This document shows positions 1 through 7,269 of a stretch of DNA of 44,006 bases, piece by piece. Each line of letters starts with the position of its first letter. Positions within the stretch are counted from its first letter, which is position 1. The notes beneath the pieces are model-generated. The model was not told where the DNA came from, searched no databases, and worked only from the letters and a program-made list of their open reading frames with translations. Origin of the DNA: a virus; IMG/VR virus record IMGVR_UViG_3300050821_009805, positions 1 through 44,006 of that record, one strand, 5' to 3'. The position numbers were made by a program, and so were the translations under genes.

Positions 1-57
1 GGCGATCATCAGCACCGTGCGCTCGTCGTCGGACAGCGGGACGATGGCTTCGCTCAT
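1..57 (-). CDS. Partial gene, N-terminal fragment only
   Basis: An ATG at 57 opens a frame reading MSEAIVPLSDDERTVLMIA that runs off the left edge. Its start overlaps the stop of the glycosyltransferase gene by the usual ATGA arrangement, so it is the next gene of the same leftward operon. Only 19 residues are visible, so no function can be given. Confidence 0.6.
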   Translation of the reverse strand, partial: MSEAIVPLSDDERTVLMIA

Positions 58-956
58 ACCCCAAACCCCACAGGTTCGATCCGGTTCATCGTCAGCGCGA
101 GACGCGTCTGCGACCAGCCGCTGGCACATGTCATGATCTGCTGCTCAAGGGCGCGGCCCGCTTCGGCACTCATTCTCTCATTGTGCCCGTGTTCCATCAA
201 CCGGCGCATCACATTGGTCCAGTTGTAGACCATGTGAAAAGCGCCCTTTTCGCTCAGTTGCAACCTCTCGGCGTCGGTTTGCGCGGCGAGTTGCTGGCCC
301 ATCACGCCCGTGTTGTCGGGGGACGGGTTCCACTCGTATGTGTGGAGAGGGATGTCAATATAATATAAGCCGCGTTCAAAGAGGGCCATGATCGGCAGCA
401 CCATGTCTTGGCTTTCGATGTTGCCGAGGGGCCCGTACTTTTCGTAAAGATCGCGCGCCCAGGCGCTGCTCGCGCTCGAGCCGATCAGGTACTGGATGCA
501 CTCGGCGGGAGCGATAAACCGGGAGCAACAATCCGGGAACGAGCTTTGGCCGTTCTGACCGGCGCCAACATAGGTCACCTTTGTGCCGATGTAGGAGGGG
601 TTGAACTTTTCGAACGCTTCCAGCGTCTTCTCGGCCCGTTGCGGGTGATTGTAGTCGTCCGCCGAGCAGGAGATGATCAGGTCACTGCGGGCATGCTCGT
701 GGAGCCAGTTGAACTGAACGTTGAGACCAGCCATCCCCTTCAAGTCGGTATGCGGGCAACGGACGAGCTTGACGGACTTCTTGCCGGTGTATTTGACGAA
801 CAGGGTGTTGACAATCTCGTAGCTGCCGTCGTCCGACCCCTGGTCGGAAACCAGCACGTCGATATCGTCAATTGTCTGCTCCAGAATTGACTGTACGCAG
901 CGTTCGACCCATTGCGCTTTGTTGCGCAGCGGAACCTGGAATGTGACTTTGCTCAC
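54..956 (-). CDS. Family 2 glycosyltransferase
   Basis: About 300 residues. The N-terminus has the GT-A layout of family 2 glycosyltransferases: a first beta strand followed by a VxRCVQSIL helix, the nucleotide-sugar segment VSDQGSDDGSYE near residues 35-46, and a DxD-like segment CSADDYNHP near residue 97. Such enzymes move a sugar from a nucleotide donor to a glycan, lipid or protein. I chose the GTG at 956 because it overlaps the upstream stop by GTGA and has a purine-rich GGAAGA stretch just before it; the open frame extends further upstream but would run into the neighbouring gene. It sits with two SAM methyltransferases and a TPR/GT9-like protein, suggesting a glycan or modification cluster. 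The acceptor cannot be told from sequence. Confidence 0.82.
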   Translation of the reverse strand: MSKVTFQVPLRNKAQWVERCVQSILEQTIDDIDVLVSDQGSDDGSYEIVNTLFVKYTGKKSVKLVRCPHTDLKGMAGLNVQFNWLHEHARSDLIISCSADDYNHPQRAEKTLEAFEKFNPSYIGTKVTYVGAGQNGQSSFPDCCSRFIAPAECIQYLIGSSASSAWARDLYEKYGPLGNIESQDMVLPIMALFERGLYYIDIPLHTYEWNPSPDNTGVMGQQLAAQTDAERLQLSEKGAFHMVYNWTNVMRRLMEHGHNERMSAEAGRALEQQIMTCASGWSQTRLALTMNRIEPVGFGV

Positions 957-1201
957 TCTTCCGCCGCCTCGTACAGCAACCCTTCGGGCGTACACGGCGC
1001 GCCGAGGTTGCGCATCTCATAGCAAGCGACATGGCGGTTGGTCTGCCGCGCCACGTCATGACCGCAGCAGTAATACGCCGGCTCCCGGGCGCCGTTAAAC
1101 AAGTGCTCTGCAACCTCGCGCCGAAACTCCTCTTGCGCCTCGCCAGTCGTAATGTCGCGCTCGTACATGTGCTTGCAGCGCTTGCAGGCCGGCACGCTCA
1201 T
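953..1201 (-). CDS. Cys-rich small protein, putative zinc binding
   Basis: 82 residues beginning MSVPACKRCKHMYERD. It has CxxC at residues 6-9, a CC pair with a following His near 45-48, and Cys at about 60 and 70, a spacing that suggests one or two metal sites. The start was chosen because its ATG at 1201 overlaps the upstream methyltransferase stop (ATGA); the longer open frame has low-complexity Arg/Gly sequence and is probably not translated. It lies between the glycosyltransferase and a methyltransferase, translationally coupled to both. The family is not recognised. Confidence 0.75.
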   Translation of the reverse strand: MSVPACKRCKHMYERDITTGEAQEEFRREVAEHLFNGAREPAYYCCGHDVARQTNRHVACYEMRNLGAPCTPEGLLYEAAEE

Positions 1202-1752
1202 TTTACCGCCTTCAGCACGATCTTGTATTCCTTGACGATGTTGAGGTTGACCAGCGCCATCTTCTCGAACACGGCCGGCTGATCCACCAGCTCGGGGAAG
1301 CGCGGGTCCACCACCCGCTCGACCGAGACCATCTCGAAATCCACGTCCCACATGTCGGCGAGACAGGTGTTTGCCGCCTTGTTCTCGCGGAAATAGGCAT
1401 TGTTCCGCTTGCTTAAGAGGCTTAGCGAAGCCGGCGTGATCGCACGCACATGCGTCGGATCGTTGACAAAATCCTCGTGGAAAGGGTTGGGGCAGTTTAT
1501 ACGGACGAGGGCGTCAGGCGCGCAGACGCGGTAGAGTTCGCTGATTAAGTAATGATATTCTTCAACAAGCTCTCCCATGTGCTCTAAAGAATGATTAAAC
1601 AACACCTCATCAACAGGATCATCATCGTCATCGGCAAAGCCCCAAAATTCTTTATCCAATTCCCAAACCACATCAGGCTTACATTGAGGATCGCTATCGA
1701 CGTTCACCCAGCCGTCGAGTTTCTGGTAGCCGCACCCGGCATTGATTTTCAT
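1198..1752 (-). CDS. Class I SAM-dependent methyltransferase-like protein
   Basis: 184 residues starting MKINAGCGYQKLDGW. The INAGCGYQ segment is a motif I type glycine-rich loop, and DEVLFNHSLEHM matches the post-II segment of small type-11 methyltransferases found in polysaccharide clusters. It would transfer a methyl group from S-adenosylmethionine to an unknown acceptor. The ATG at 1752 overlaps the upstream stop by ATGA, which decides the start. It lies in an operon with a family 2 glycosyltransferase and a second methyltransferase. Confidence 0.75.
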   Translation of the reverse strand: MKINAGCGYQKLDGWVNVDSDPQCKPDVVWELDKEFWGFADDDDDPVDEVLFNHSLEHMGELVEEYHYLISELYRVCAPDALVRINCPNPFHEDFVNDPTHVRAITPASLSLLSKRNNAYFRENKAANTCLADMWDVDFEMVSVERVVDPRFPELVDQPAVFEKMALVNLNIVKEYKIVLKAVK

Positions 1753-2054
1753 TGCTCTACCCACTCCGCATGCCCTTCGGCGACAAACCGCTCGAAATTC
1801 TCGTGGTTCTCCAACCAAAACTGCTCGGCAATCGCCGACAGCCCCTCGGGCGGGTCGTCATAGTCCGACCCCTTGATAAACTTCAGCTTCCCGCCGCGAA
1901 ACGGCGGCAAGTGATCAAACCGCCAGACGACCCAAAGCTGCTGCTTGTCGGGCATCGCATAGGTCATCATCGACAACTTGACACCACCGCGGGCCTTGGC
2001 GTCGGCCTCGCCCTGCTTCAAATCGCGGTTCCCACAAACCAAAATCAGCGGCAT
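1749..2054 (-). CDS. Hypothetical protein
   Basis: 101 residues, beginning MPLILVCGNRDLKQGEAD. A GTG at 2063 is possible, but the ATG at 2054 is better placed: GGGAGG lies about nine bases before it. The N-terminal VCGNRDLKQGEAD looks like the first beta strand and loop of a nucleotide-binding or nucleoside-hydrolase-like fold, but that is weak. The C-terminal half is acidic and aromatic. It is coupled to the methyltransferase downstream. The family is not recognised. Confidence 0.65.
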   Translation of the reverse strand: MPLILVCGNRDLKQGEADAKARGGVKLSMMTYAMPDKQQLWVVWRFDHLPPFRGGKLKFIKGSDYDDPPEGLSAIAEQFWLENHENFERFVAEGHAEWVEQ

Positions 2055-2059
2055 GTCAT

Positions 2060-2293
2060 TCACCCTCCCAGCCGGGCATGATCATAACAAGTACGGCGAT
2101 ATCCCCCGTCAGATGGCCAGCCACAACTAGCCACCTTTTTACATCCAGGTTCGTCGCAGATATTCTCAAATTGCTCGGCGGCTCGGCACTGTGGGCAGAC
2201 GCTCCAAACCTGATCGCTCTCAGGATCGCTAAAGCGGACAATCTCACCCTCGTTGCCGCACCATTCGCATTCGGTACAGCGGAACAGGATCAT
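2060..2293 (-). CDS. Zinc-finger-like small protein
   Basis: About 77 residues from MILFRCTECEWCGNEGE. Four CxxC-type elements are visible: CTEC-xx-C, CPQC, then CDEPGC with a following C and C..H near the end, consistent with two zinc ribbons. A strong GGAAAGGATAAGGGG stretch directly before the ATG at 2293 fixes the start over the longer frame. It overlaps the upstream gene by ATGA. It may bind nucleic acid or protein; no specific role is shown. Confidence 0.72.
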   Translation of the reverse strand: MILFRCTECEWCGNEGEIVRFSDPESDQVWSVCPQCRAAEQFENICDEPGCKKVASCGWPSDGGYRRTCYDHARLGG

Positions 2294-2478
2294 CCCCTTA
2301 TCCTTCCCAGGCAAATTGCCCGATGGTCCAGCCCGTGCGGGCATCTCAGGTCGGCGCAGATCGAGCAGCGGAAAATGGTCGGCATCGTCCTACTCGGCTC
2401 GTTGCCCGTCTGCATCCGCGCGAACACGCAGCGCCGGCAGCCGCACGCCGCCAACCACGCATCATCGGCGCCGTGCAT
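2290..2478 (-). CDS. Cys-rich mini-protein
   Basis: About 62 residues. It contains CGCRRC near the N-terminus and FRCSICADLRCPHG near the centre, a spacing typical of small zinc ribbons. The ATG at 2478 is preceded by only a weak ribosome site. Its stop overlaps the next zinc-finger gene by ATGA, supporting a real gene. It belongs to a run of three Cys-rich mini-genes in this operon. Function unknown. Confidence 0.6.
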   Translation of the reverse strand: MHGADDAWLAACGCRRCVFARMQTGNEPSRTMPTIFRCSICADLRCPHGLDHRAICLGRIRG

Positions 2479-2590
2479 CAACCCGTATCCGCCACGCTAG
2501 AAGCTGCTGGTTGTGCTTCGGACAAATGGCTTGGTCCACCAGCTTGCCGGCGCCTTGGCTATAGCGTTTCACGTGAAACATTTTCACCAT
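2462..2590 (-). CDS. 42-residue mini-gene carrying a parS-like site
   Basis: An ATG at 2590 opens a 42-codon frame beginning MVKMFHVKRYSQGAGKLVDQ. It overlaps the upstream gene stop by seven bases and its own stop lies 17 bases inside the next gene, as is common in this operon. The MFHVK peptide is the translation of the parS-like palindrome at 2565-2580. The gene could be real, or the frame could be an accident of preserving the DNA site. No family is recognised. Confidence 0.45.
   Translation of the reverse strand: MVKMFHVKRYSQGAGKLVDQAICPKHNQQLLAWRIRVDARRR
2565..2580. promoter_or_regulatory. parS-like centromere site
   Basis: The 16 bases CGTTTCACGTGAAACA match the chromosomal ParB-binding parS consensus TGTTTCACGTGAAACA at 15 of 16 positions. 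The inner 14 bases GTTTCACGTGAAAC (2566-2579) are a perfect palindrome identical to the consensus. It lies inside a mini-gene in the minus-strand operon. No parA or parB gene is visible in the window, so if it works it would depend on host ParB. Confidence 0.7.
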
Positions 2591-2769
2591 AACCACTCCT
2601 CCACCCCTATCGTCACGCGGAATGGCGACGGTTTACCTTGCTCTCGCTCAATGATGCGACGTAGCGGCCCCCACGCTTCAGGCGTATCCGTCTCGGCGAT
2701 AGCCGCATTGAGCATTCTCAGGAATGACTCGCGACTGATGAGGGCCTGCCACTTAACCAATTCAGCCAT
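2584..2769 (-). CDS. Hypothetical protein
   Basis: About 61 residues starting MAELVKWQALISRESFLRML, mostly helical by composition. The ATG at 2769 overlaps the upstream methyltransferase stop by TGATG; a GTG one codon earlier is possible. No known family is recognised. Confidence 0.7.
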   Translation of the reverse strand: MAELVKWQALISRESFLRMLNAAIAETDTPEAWGPLRRIIEREQGKPSPFRVTIGVEEWLW

Positions 2770-3386
2770 CACCGCACCCCTATACCCATCGCGAGCAGAT
2801 AGTGGCTCATCGGGAAGAACCCGCTGTGCAGCACCTCGTCATTCATCGACAGAACCAGAACGCACCTAAAGTATTGCTCCATTAGCCGCTTCAGGTCGCC
2901 GCCGGTCATGCAGGCGACGTGACCAAGCTGGCTCATCTCCGAGGCGTATTGCTGCGATTCCAGCGATGGAATGCCGATGATGGCGCGCCCGTCCGCTCGC
3001 AGCGACGCGCAGACGTTGCGCAACACCGCATGGCTGTCGGCGATGTGCTCGAACACGTCGAGCATGTAGATCGCTTCGTAGGGCCGGACGGGCAGGGGAC
3101 CGTCCGTAATATCCCACTGCAACGCCCCGCTCTCCTCGCAGAAGCGTTCATCAAAGTCGTAGAGCCACAGCGCCCCAACAGCCTCTTTGACCAACCGTCC
3201 CGCAAAGCCATCGCCGCAACCAATCTCGGCCACCATCTCCACACCATCGAGAAGGCGGGCGACTTGCTTATACCGGCTCAGCGTGAACAGCAGCGTCTTC
3301 GGGTCGTCGCGCCAGCGCTGTGACGACATCGACCCCAGCGTCACAAGCGGTGTCGCGAAGCAGCGATCGTACTGGCGCTCGGTCAT
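2769..3386 (-). CDS. Class I SAM-dependent methyltransferase
   Basis: 205 residues. AEIGCGDGFAGRLV near residues 53-66 is a textbook motif I, WLYDFDERFC supplies the acidic residue after strand 2, and YMLDVFEHIAD near 110 matches the post-motif of Methyltransf-11/25 proteins. It would use S-adenosylmethionine; the acceptor is unknown. It is translationally coupled on both sides and shares the operon with a glycosyltransferase, so methylation of a sugar, protein or small molecule is plausible. It is not a DNA methyltransferase by motif: there is no DPPY-type signature. Confidence 0.85.
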   Translation of the reverse strand: MTERQYDRCFATPLVTLGSMSSQRWRDDPKTLLFTLSRYKQVARLLDGVEMVAEIGCGDGFAGRLVKEAVGALWLYDFDERFCEESGALQWDITDGPLPVRPYEAIYMLDVFEHIADSHAVLRNVCASLRADGRAIIGIPSLESQQYASEMSQLGHVACMTGGDLKRLMEQYFRCVLVLSMNDEVLHSGFFPMSHYLLAMGIGVR

Positions 3387-3652
3387 TCCTTGCCTCCAGA
3401 CGCGCGACCACGCGCCTCACCCTGCAGGTCGGCAGCGATCACATCAGAGCGGCCCTGCGCCTTCACCGCTTCCAATGTCTGATCCATCTTGGAATTGGTG
3501 TTTTCCTCCAACAACTTCATGTCCTTGCTGACTTCAAGAATAGAGTGCTTGGCACTCTGCGCTTCGCGCTTGGCCCGACTGGTCTCCACCGTGTTGTAGA
3601 GCAACACGCCAAACGCGCCCAACCCGATCATGTCGCTGAGCCAATCAGTCAC
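3383..3652 (-). CDS. Small membrane/coiled-coil protein
   Basis: 89 residues from a GTG at 3652 that overlaps the upstream stop (GTGA). One hydrophobic segment near residues 7-20 (MIGLGAFGVLLYN) is followed by a charged, probably coiled-coil stretch to about residue 70. This N-in anchored layout resembles phage spanin-like or scaffold-like mini-proteins, but no motif proves it. It is coupled to another single-span membrane protein. Confidence 0.65.
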   Translation of the reverse strand: MTDWLSDMIGLGAFGVLLYNTVETSRAKREAQSAKHSILEVSKDMKLLEENTNSKMDQTLEAVKAQGRSDVIAADLQGEARGRASGGKE

Positions 3653-3780
3653 AACGGGTGCCGCCAGTCGATCCAGCGATGCACCAGGGTCAGCACCAAG
3701 ACACCGAACACACCGGCCATGGGGACCACGAACACCCAGAACGACGGCGTGTCCATCGCCGCCATCAGTCCGCTAAGCAT
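3649..3780 (-). CDS. Single-span membrane mini-protein
   Basis: 43 residues, MLSGLMAAMDTPSFWVFVVP onward, with one strong membrane segment (FWVFVVPMAGVFGVLVLTLV) and a basic C-terminus. The start at 3780 is preceded by GGGAGGAG at good spacing, preferred over the ATG at 3765 that would form a TGATG overlap. It therefore overlaps the upstream TPR gene by 16 bases. Together with the coupled downstream protein it may form a small membrane pair. Confidence 0.7.
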   Translation of the reverse strand: MLSGLMAAMDTPSFWVFVVPMAGVFGVLVLTLVHRWIDWRHPL

Positions 3781-5117
3781 GTCAGCTCCTCCCTCACCCG
3801 CGAGATCACGTCGCTCCATTGCTCGCCCAAAGACCGGCGCCAAAGCCGATGGTTCGGATACCAGATCGTGTCCTCACGCCCATGCTGCCAGCGCCAATCG
3901 CACCCCCGATCATTGAGCAGCAGCCAGGTCTTGCACCCCGCCGCGCCGGCCAAATGCGCCGCCGCCGTGTCCACGCTGATCAACAAATCCAACTGCTCGA
4001 TCTCACGCAGGGTGTCCCGCATGTCGATGAGACCCGGCGACAGGTCGCGGATCAACCCGTGCACGCCCAGCTTGTTCATCTCGTCCATGCCGCGCGGCCC
4101 TACCTGCAACGACACAAACTCAAGCCCCGGCACTTCAGTCAGCGGCAGCAAATCGACAAGCGCGATGCTCCGTGACTCATCGTTGTCGTGGTTCGGGTCG
4201 CCCGCCCAGACCAGACCCACGCGCCAAACCGGACTCTCAGATGTATCGCCGGTTAAAATCCGCGGCAAATACGCCGCCTCCGTTGCCTTCAACCCCAGCG
4301 CCGGAAGATTCATAAGAGGTGCCCATGCGTCCACGCCACTTCCCGGCAGCGCACAGGGCATCGCCTCAACCTCCATGTCAGGCCACCCCCCGCGGCAGAG
4401 GCTCACCAGCTCCCGCTGTATCTGCAAAATCACCCGGTCGGCGCGACCGATTGCGGTATCCAGATACCGCAACATCTGAATGCTGTCGCCCAACCCCTGC
4501 TCGCTCCTCAACAGCAGCGTCCCCGTCCGCTCACCACGCCAGCGCGGGTAGGGAAAATCATCCATCTCCGGCATCTTTAGCGGGATGCGCACCTCGAACT
4601 CCCGCCACCCCTCCTCCCACTGGCCGTTAAAGAACAAGGCAAAGGCCAACGCGAGGTGCGCGAGATTACGCTCGACAAGAGGCGTGACAGGAGCCAAATG
4701 CGCGCCGAGGCGGGCTTGCTGCAAGCTCTCCTCATCCTTACCGAGCGTGCAGAGAACATGGCTCAAGTTCGTATGCGCCAAGCCAAAGGTCGGATTGGCC
4801 TCGATCGCTTCATACAAAACACGGCACGCCTCGTCCGTCCTCCCTGCCAGATGCAGGTTCCACCCCAACGCCGTCAACGTCATCGAGTCGCCCGGCTTTA
4901 GCGCGTTGGCTTTGGCCAACGCCGCCGCCGCCGCCGCCCACCACTTCGGCTGCCCCTTCAGACTATGGACCGAGAAACCCTCGCAGATCGCCCCATACAA
5001 ATACCAGGCCCGCGCGTTCTGCGAGTCATCCCGCAACGCCGGAATCAGGAGCTGATAGGCGAGACCAGCGTTGCCCGCCTTCACCGCGGCCTCGGCTTGG
5101 GCGAGAAAATCAGTCAC
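3765..5117 (-). CDS. TPR-repeat protein with glycosyltransferase-9-like domain
   Basis: 450 residues from a GTG at 5117 (GTGA overlap). The first about 170 residues contain TPR-like helical pairs (for example AWYLYGAICEG, LTALGWNLHLAGRTDEA, AHTNLSHVLCTLGKDEE). The rest resembles family 9 (heptosyltransferase-like) domains of TPR-fused proteins: LLRSEQGLGDSIQMLRYL, VWAGDPNHDNDESRSI, and ISVDTAAAHLAGAAG near the C-terminus, the nucleotide-sugar binding segment. It may be a soluble sugar transferase acting on a glycan or protein. It is the largest gene of the left block and fits the other modification genes there. Confidence 0.8.
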   Translation of the reverse strand: MTDFLAQAEAAVKAGNAGLAYQLLIPALRDDSQNARAWYLYGAICEGFSVHSLKGQPKWWAAAAAALAKANALKPGDSMTLTALGWNLHLAGRTDEACRVLYEAIEANPTFGLAHTNLSHVLCTLGKDEESLQQARLGAHLAPVTPLVERNLAHLALAFALFFNGQWEEGWREFEVRIPLKMPEMDDFPYPRWRGERTGTLLLRSEQGLGDSIQMLRYLDTAIGRADRVILQIQRELVSLCRGGWPDMEVEAMPCALPGSGVDAWAPLMNLPALGLKATEAAYLPRILTGDTSESPVWRVGLVWAGDPNHDNDESRSIALVDLLPLTEVPGLEFVSLQVGPRGMDEMNKLGVHGLIRDLSPGLIDMRDTLREIEQLDLLISVDTAAAHLAGAAGCKTWLLLNDRGCDWRWQHGREDTIWYPNHRLWRRSLGEQWSDVISRVREELTCLAD

Positions 5118-5359
5118 TTCAGCGCCTCGTCAATCATGGCGCGCCAATGGTCAGATGGTTTAGCGATTCGATAGGCTTCATCACAGCCGCACGCCGAATA
5201 AGCAGCATGAGTCATCGCCTCAGTCGGCTCCCGCATCGCGGCAATCATCGCGATAGTGGCGGCTTCTTCCATTCCGTCACAAAAACCGTCAAACGGAATC
5301 GTGTAATCGTCCATAACCTTACATAAAACCGCCTTCACCCGTTCAACCATCTCACTCAT
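5114..5359 (-). CDS. Small conserved-type phage protein
   Basis: 81 residues starting MSEMVERVKAVL. The closing pattern AMREPTEAMTHAAYSACG followed by WRAMIDEALK is one I recognise from many short phage and prophage proteins of unknown function. The ATG at 5359 was chosen over the longer Arg-rich frame. It overlaps the upstream gene by eight bases. Confidence 0.72.
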   Translation of the reverse strand: MSEMVERVKAVLCKVMDDYTIPFDGFCDGMEEAATIAMIAAMREPTEAMTHAAYSACGCDEAYRIAKPSDHWRAMIDEALK

Positions 5360-5528
5360 CACGCTCCCCCAGCAACACCGCGATCTTCTCCAGCGCGTCC
5401 TCGGCCAAACGCGCCGCATTCACATCACCCGGCCGCAGCGCAATCTTCCGCAGCGCCGCCCGCGCCGCATCAATCGCCGCCCGCTCCCGCGTCCGCAACG
5501 GCCTCGTCAACCCATCAGCAACAGCCAT
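5352..5528 (-). CDS. Hypothetical helical protein
   Basis: 58 residues (MAVADGLTRPLRTRERAAID onward), Ala/Arg/Glu-rich and predicted all-helical. The ATG at 5528 follows GGGAGGAACCGG, a strong ribosome site, although it then overlaps the upstream gene by 14 bases. Function unknown. Confidence 0.65.
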   Translation of the reverse strand: MAVADGLTRPLRTRERAAIDAARAALRKIALRPGDVNAARLAEDALEKIAVLLGERDE

Positions 5529-5757
5529 CCGGTTCCTCCCGCGCCAAAACAAAGTGCGTCCGGCGACGATCGTAGACGCACGGTTCAGGCTTGAACGGCG
5601 CCGCAGAGCCGTGCATCACCACCCCCCAACCACCACCCCACTCGGCATTGGCAAAAGCCAGCAACTCCTCATCCTCACAATCCCCCTCGGCGCACACCTC
5701 CATCCACCGATCGCCCCAATGCGGGCGCACCACCTCGACCCGCCGCAGCGCGCTCAC
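5515..5757 (-). CDS. Hypothetical protein
   Basis: 80 residues from a GTG at 5757 that overlaps the preceding membrane-protein stop by GTGA. The N-terminal region starts VSALRRVEVVRPHWGDRW. Acidic and Trp/Gly-rich middle (DCEDEELLAFANAEWGGGW), ending in a CC pair. The longer frame upstream of the GTG overlaps the small membrane gene and is not preferred. Family not recognised. Confidence 0.6.
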   Translation of the reverse strand: MSALRRVEVVRPHWGDRWMEVCAEGDCEDEELLAFANAEWGGGWGVVMHGSAAPFKPEPCVYDRRRTHFVLAREEPDGCC

Positions 5758-5873
5758 TGCTCGATCATCCCGATCGCCGCAATCACCACCGCCGAGATCG
5801 CGCACATCGCCATCAAAAACACCGACAAACCACGCGAATAGCGAACCGGCACGTCAGGAGGAAGGTGAGGCAT
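5754..5873 (-). CDS. Single-span membrane mini-protein
   Basis: 39 residues: a polar head (MPHLPPDVPVRYSRG) and one membrane segment (LSVFLMAMCAISAVVIAAIG). The ATG at 5873 lies immediately after repeat array A. The array's final AAGG unit sits about ten bases upstream and may serve as the ribosome site. The stop overlaps the next GTG (GTGA). Its layout matches another mini-protein at 8310-8426. Confidence 0.65.
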   Translation of the reverse strand: MPHLPPDVPVRYSRGLSVFLMAMCAISAVVIAAIGMIEQ

Positions 5874-5885
5874 CAGTTTCAATTC

Positions 5886-5995
5886 CTTGCCTTGCCTTGC
5901 CAAGCCTTGCTCTACCAAGCCTAGCCGTACCGCGCCAAGACCAGCCCCGACGCGCCGTGCCTGGCCGAATCATGCCCAGACACACCCTGCCGTGT
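5886..5995. repeat. Degenerate pentamer array A (22 units)
   Basis: Twenty-two consecutive five-base units with consensus CNNGC on the plus strand (GCNNG on the transcribed strand) and no indels. Position 1 is C in 21 units, position 4 is G in 18, and position 5 is C in 17; positions 2-3 vary. It fills the gap between the TAA of the 5995-6525 gene and the ribosome site of the small membrane gene. Units such as cttgc and caagc are mutually complementary, so hairpins are possible. Coding in this region is not seen. Confidence 0.9.
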
Positions 5996-6525
5996 TAAAC
6001 CTTCTTCCCCCCGAATAACTCAAGCGTCCTCGCTATCGGCAACTGCCCCGTCATCTCCGTGTTCACCGCACCAGCAATGCGATCAACCGACCGCGGCTTG
6101 CCAATCACTTCCATCAACTTCAGCGCAGACACGGTGGCGTTGGCGCGCACCTTCTCGGCATCAGGCAGCGCATCCCAGTCGGCTACCGCCATCACCCGAT
6201 CAACCCCTCGGCGCGCCATGCGACGCATCCGTCCAAAGATGCCCAACCCGCTGTTGGTCAACTCAACGTCCGTCGCTCGCCGGATGCCAATGTTGTTCAG
6301 CGGGTCAGTCACAATCTTGTATTCGCGCAAGCAGATATGCCGAGCTGAATGTAGAATATGCCTCGCTTCAGCCTGCACATCCTGGCCAATCAGCTCATTC
6401 AGTTCTCGGTATCGGATCAACTCTCCAACCGACATTCGCTTGATGCGGTCGACCAGAACCGTCGTCTCAATCGCCCGAGAAAACGGATAGGACCGACCCT
6501 CAACAACCTGAGATCTCGTTTCCAT
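5995..6525 (-). CDS. Unknown protein flanked by pentamer arrays
   Basis: 176 residues from METRSQVVEGRSYPFSRAIE; the ATG at 6525 has ACGGAG upstream, and the longer open frame would translate array B. The protein looks soluble and mainly helical, with a basic central stretch (GRMRRMARRGVDRVM) that could bind nucleic acid. I recognise no catalytic motif. The gene is isolated from its neighbours by arrays A and B, unlike the overlapping genes elsewhere in the operon, and probably belongs with the 201-residue protein upstream. Confidence 0.82.
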   Translation of the reverse strand: METRSQVVEGRSYPFSRAIETTVLVDRIKRMSVGELIRYRELNELIGQDVQAEARHILHSARHICLREYKIVTDPLNNIGIRRATDVELTNSGLGIFGRMRRMARRGVDRVMAVADWDALPDAEKVRANATVSALKLMEVIGKPRSVDRIAGAVNTEMTGQLPIARTLELFGGKKV

Positions 6526-6544
6526 TGCTGTAACTCCGTAAAAC

Positions 6545-6644
6545 CTTGCCTTGCGTTGCCGGGACAAGCCAAACCTTGCCGAGCCACGCCGCGCACTACC
6601 GCGCGGAGCCACGCTAAGACGAGCGCTGCCCGGCCACGCCGCGT
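6545..6644. repeat. Degenerate pentamer array B (20 units)
   Basis: Twenty uninterrupted five-base units, consensus CNNGC on the plus strand. Position 1 is C in 15, position 4 is G in 18 and position 5 is C in 17. It begins at the TAA of the 6644-7249 gene and stops about 20 bases before the next start codon. The sequence at the gene end (TAACGCGGC on the minus strand) is nearly the same as at array A (TAACACGGC). Confidence 0.9.
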
Positions 6645-7249
6645 TAAGCCGCCTTCCCCAATTGCTCCTCAATCACAACAAACTCATTCACTTTAAACCG
6701 CCCGTAAAACCCCCGGTTTCTCGGCCTAAATCGCCCAATCCCAACAAACTGCCCAAACCGCTCAAGCACAAACTCAAACACAGTTGTTCCAGTCGCCGGC
6801 CACGTCTGCAACACCGTGTCATCAAAAATTATAAAGTTAAATTCAGCCTTCCAACCGTCCTGAATAACCGGAAAATACTTATGTACCCGCTTAGAACCTC
6901 CTGCGCGACCATCAGCAGGAACAAACAAGCGCTCGCAACTCACATCCTCGGCCTGAATCCCAAGCATCGCCGGCTCAAGAGCCATCACGCCAGCCTCGAA
7001 ATGCTTGGTGTACGTCGCCTTGCCCTTTCCGGGTATACCAAGCGACAGAAACTTAGCCGTCTCCGCCAAACCGTTTTTGAATGACATTGGCGGAATAAAA
7101 ACCTCCCCCTTCTGGTTTACATGAAGTCGGTTCCGCCACGTTCGCTTTTCATAATCCTCAAACCCTTCGCCCTGAAGTTTCTCAACTTCATAAGAACGAC
7201 CTTGCGAATACGGCGACACACCCTCTACAGAAGCGACAACTGTTTTCAT
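6644..7249 (-). CDS. Unknown protein with conserved-looking Gly/Arg C-terminus
   Basis: 201 residues, MKTVVASVEGVSPYSQGRSY onward; GAGGAG lies seven bases before the ATG at 7249. It seems mainly beta. Two stretches look like family signatures: IPPMSFKNGLAETAKFLS near residues 52-69, and FVGIGRFRPRNRGFYGRF near 168-185. The second resembles glycine/arginine loops of RNA-binding ferredoxin-like (RAMP-type) folds, but this is only an impression; no Cas neighbour exists. It is framed by pentamer arrays B and C, so a role in binding the repeats or their transcripts is a reasonable guess. Confidence 0.82.
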   Translation of the reverse strand: MKTVVASVEGVSPYSQGRSYEVEKLQGEGFEDYEKRTWRNRLHVNQKGEVFIPPMSFKNGLAETAKFLSLGIPGKGKATYTKHFEAGVMALEPAMLGIQAEDVSCERLFVPADGRAGGSKRVHKYFPVIQDGWKAEFNFIIFDDTVLQTWPATGTTVFEFVLERFGQFVGIGRFRPRNRGFYGRFKVNEFVVIEEQLGKAA

Positions 7250-7269
7250 CTATGAACTCCTCGTTAAAC

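Noticed and set aside
3658-4479. 273-residue plus-strand frame opposite the TPR/GT9 gene
   Set aside because: A shadow of GC-rich coding on the minus strand: Ser/Pro/Arg-rich, no motif. The same applies to other long frames opposite the structural genes, such as 34508-35197 and 40098-40736.
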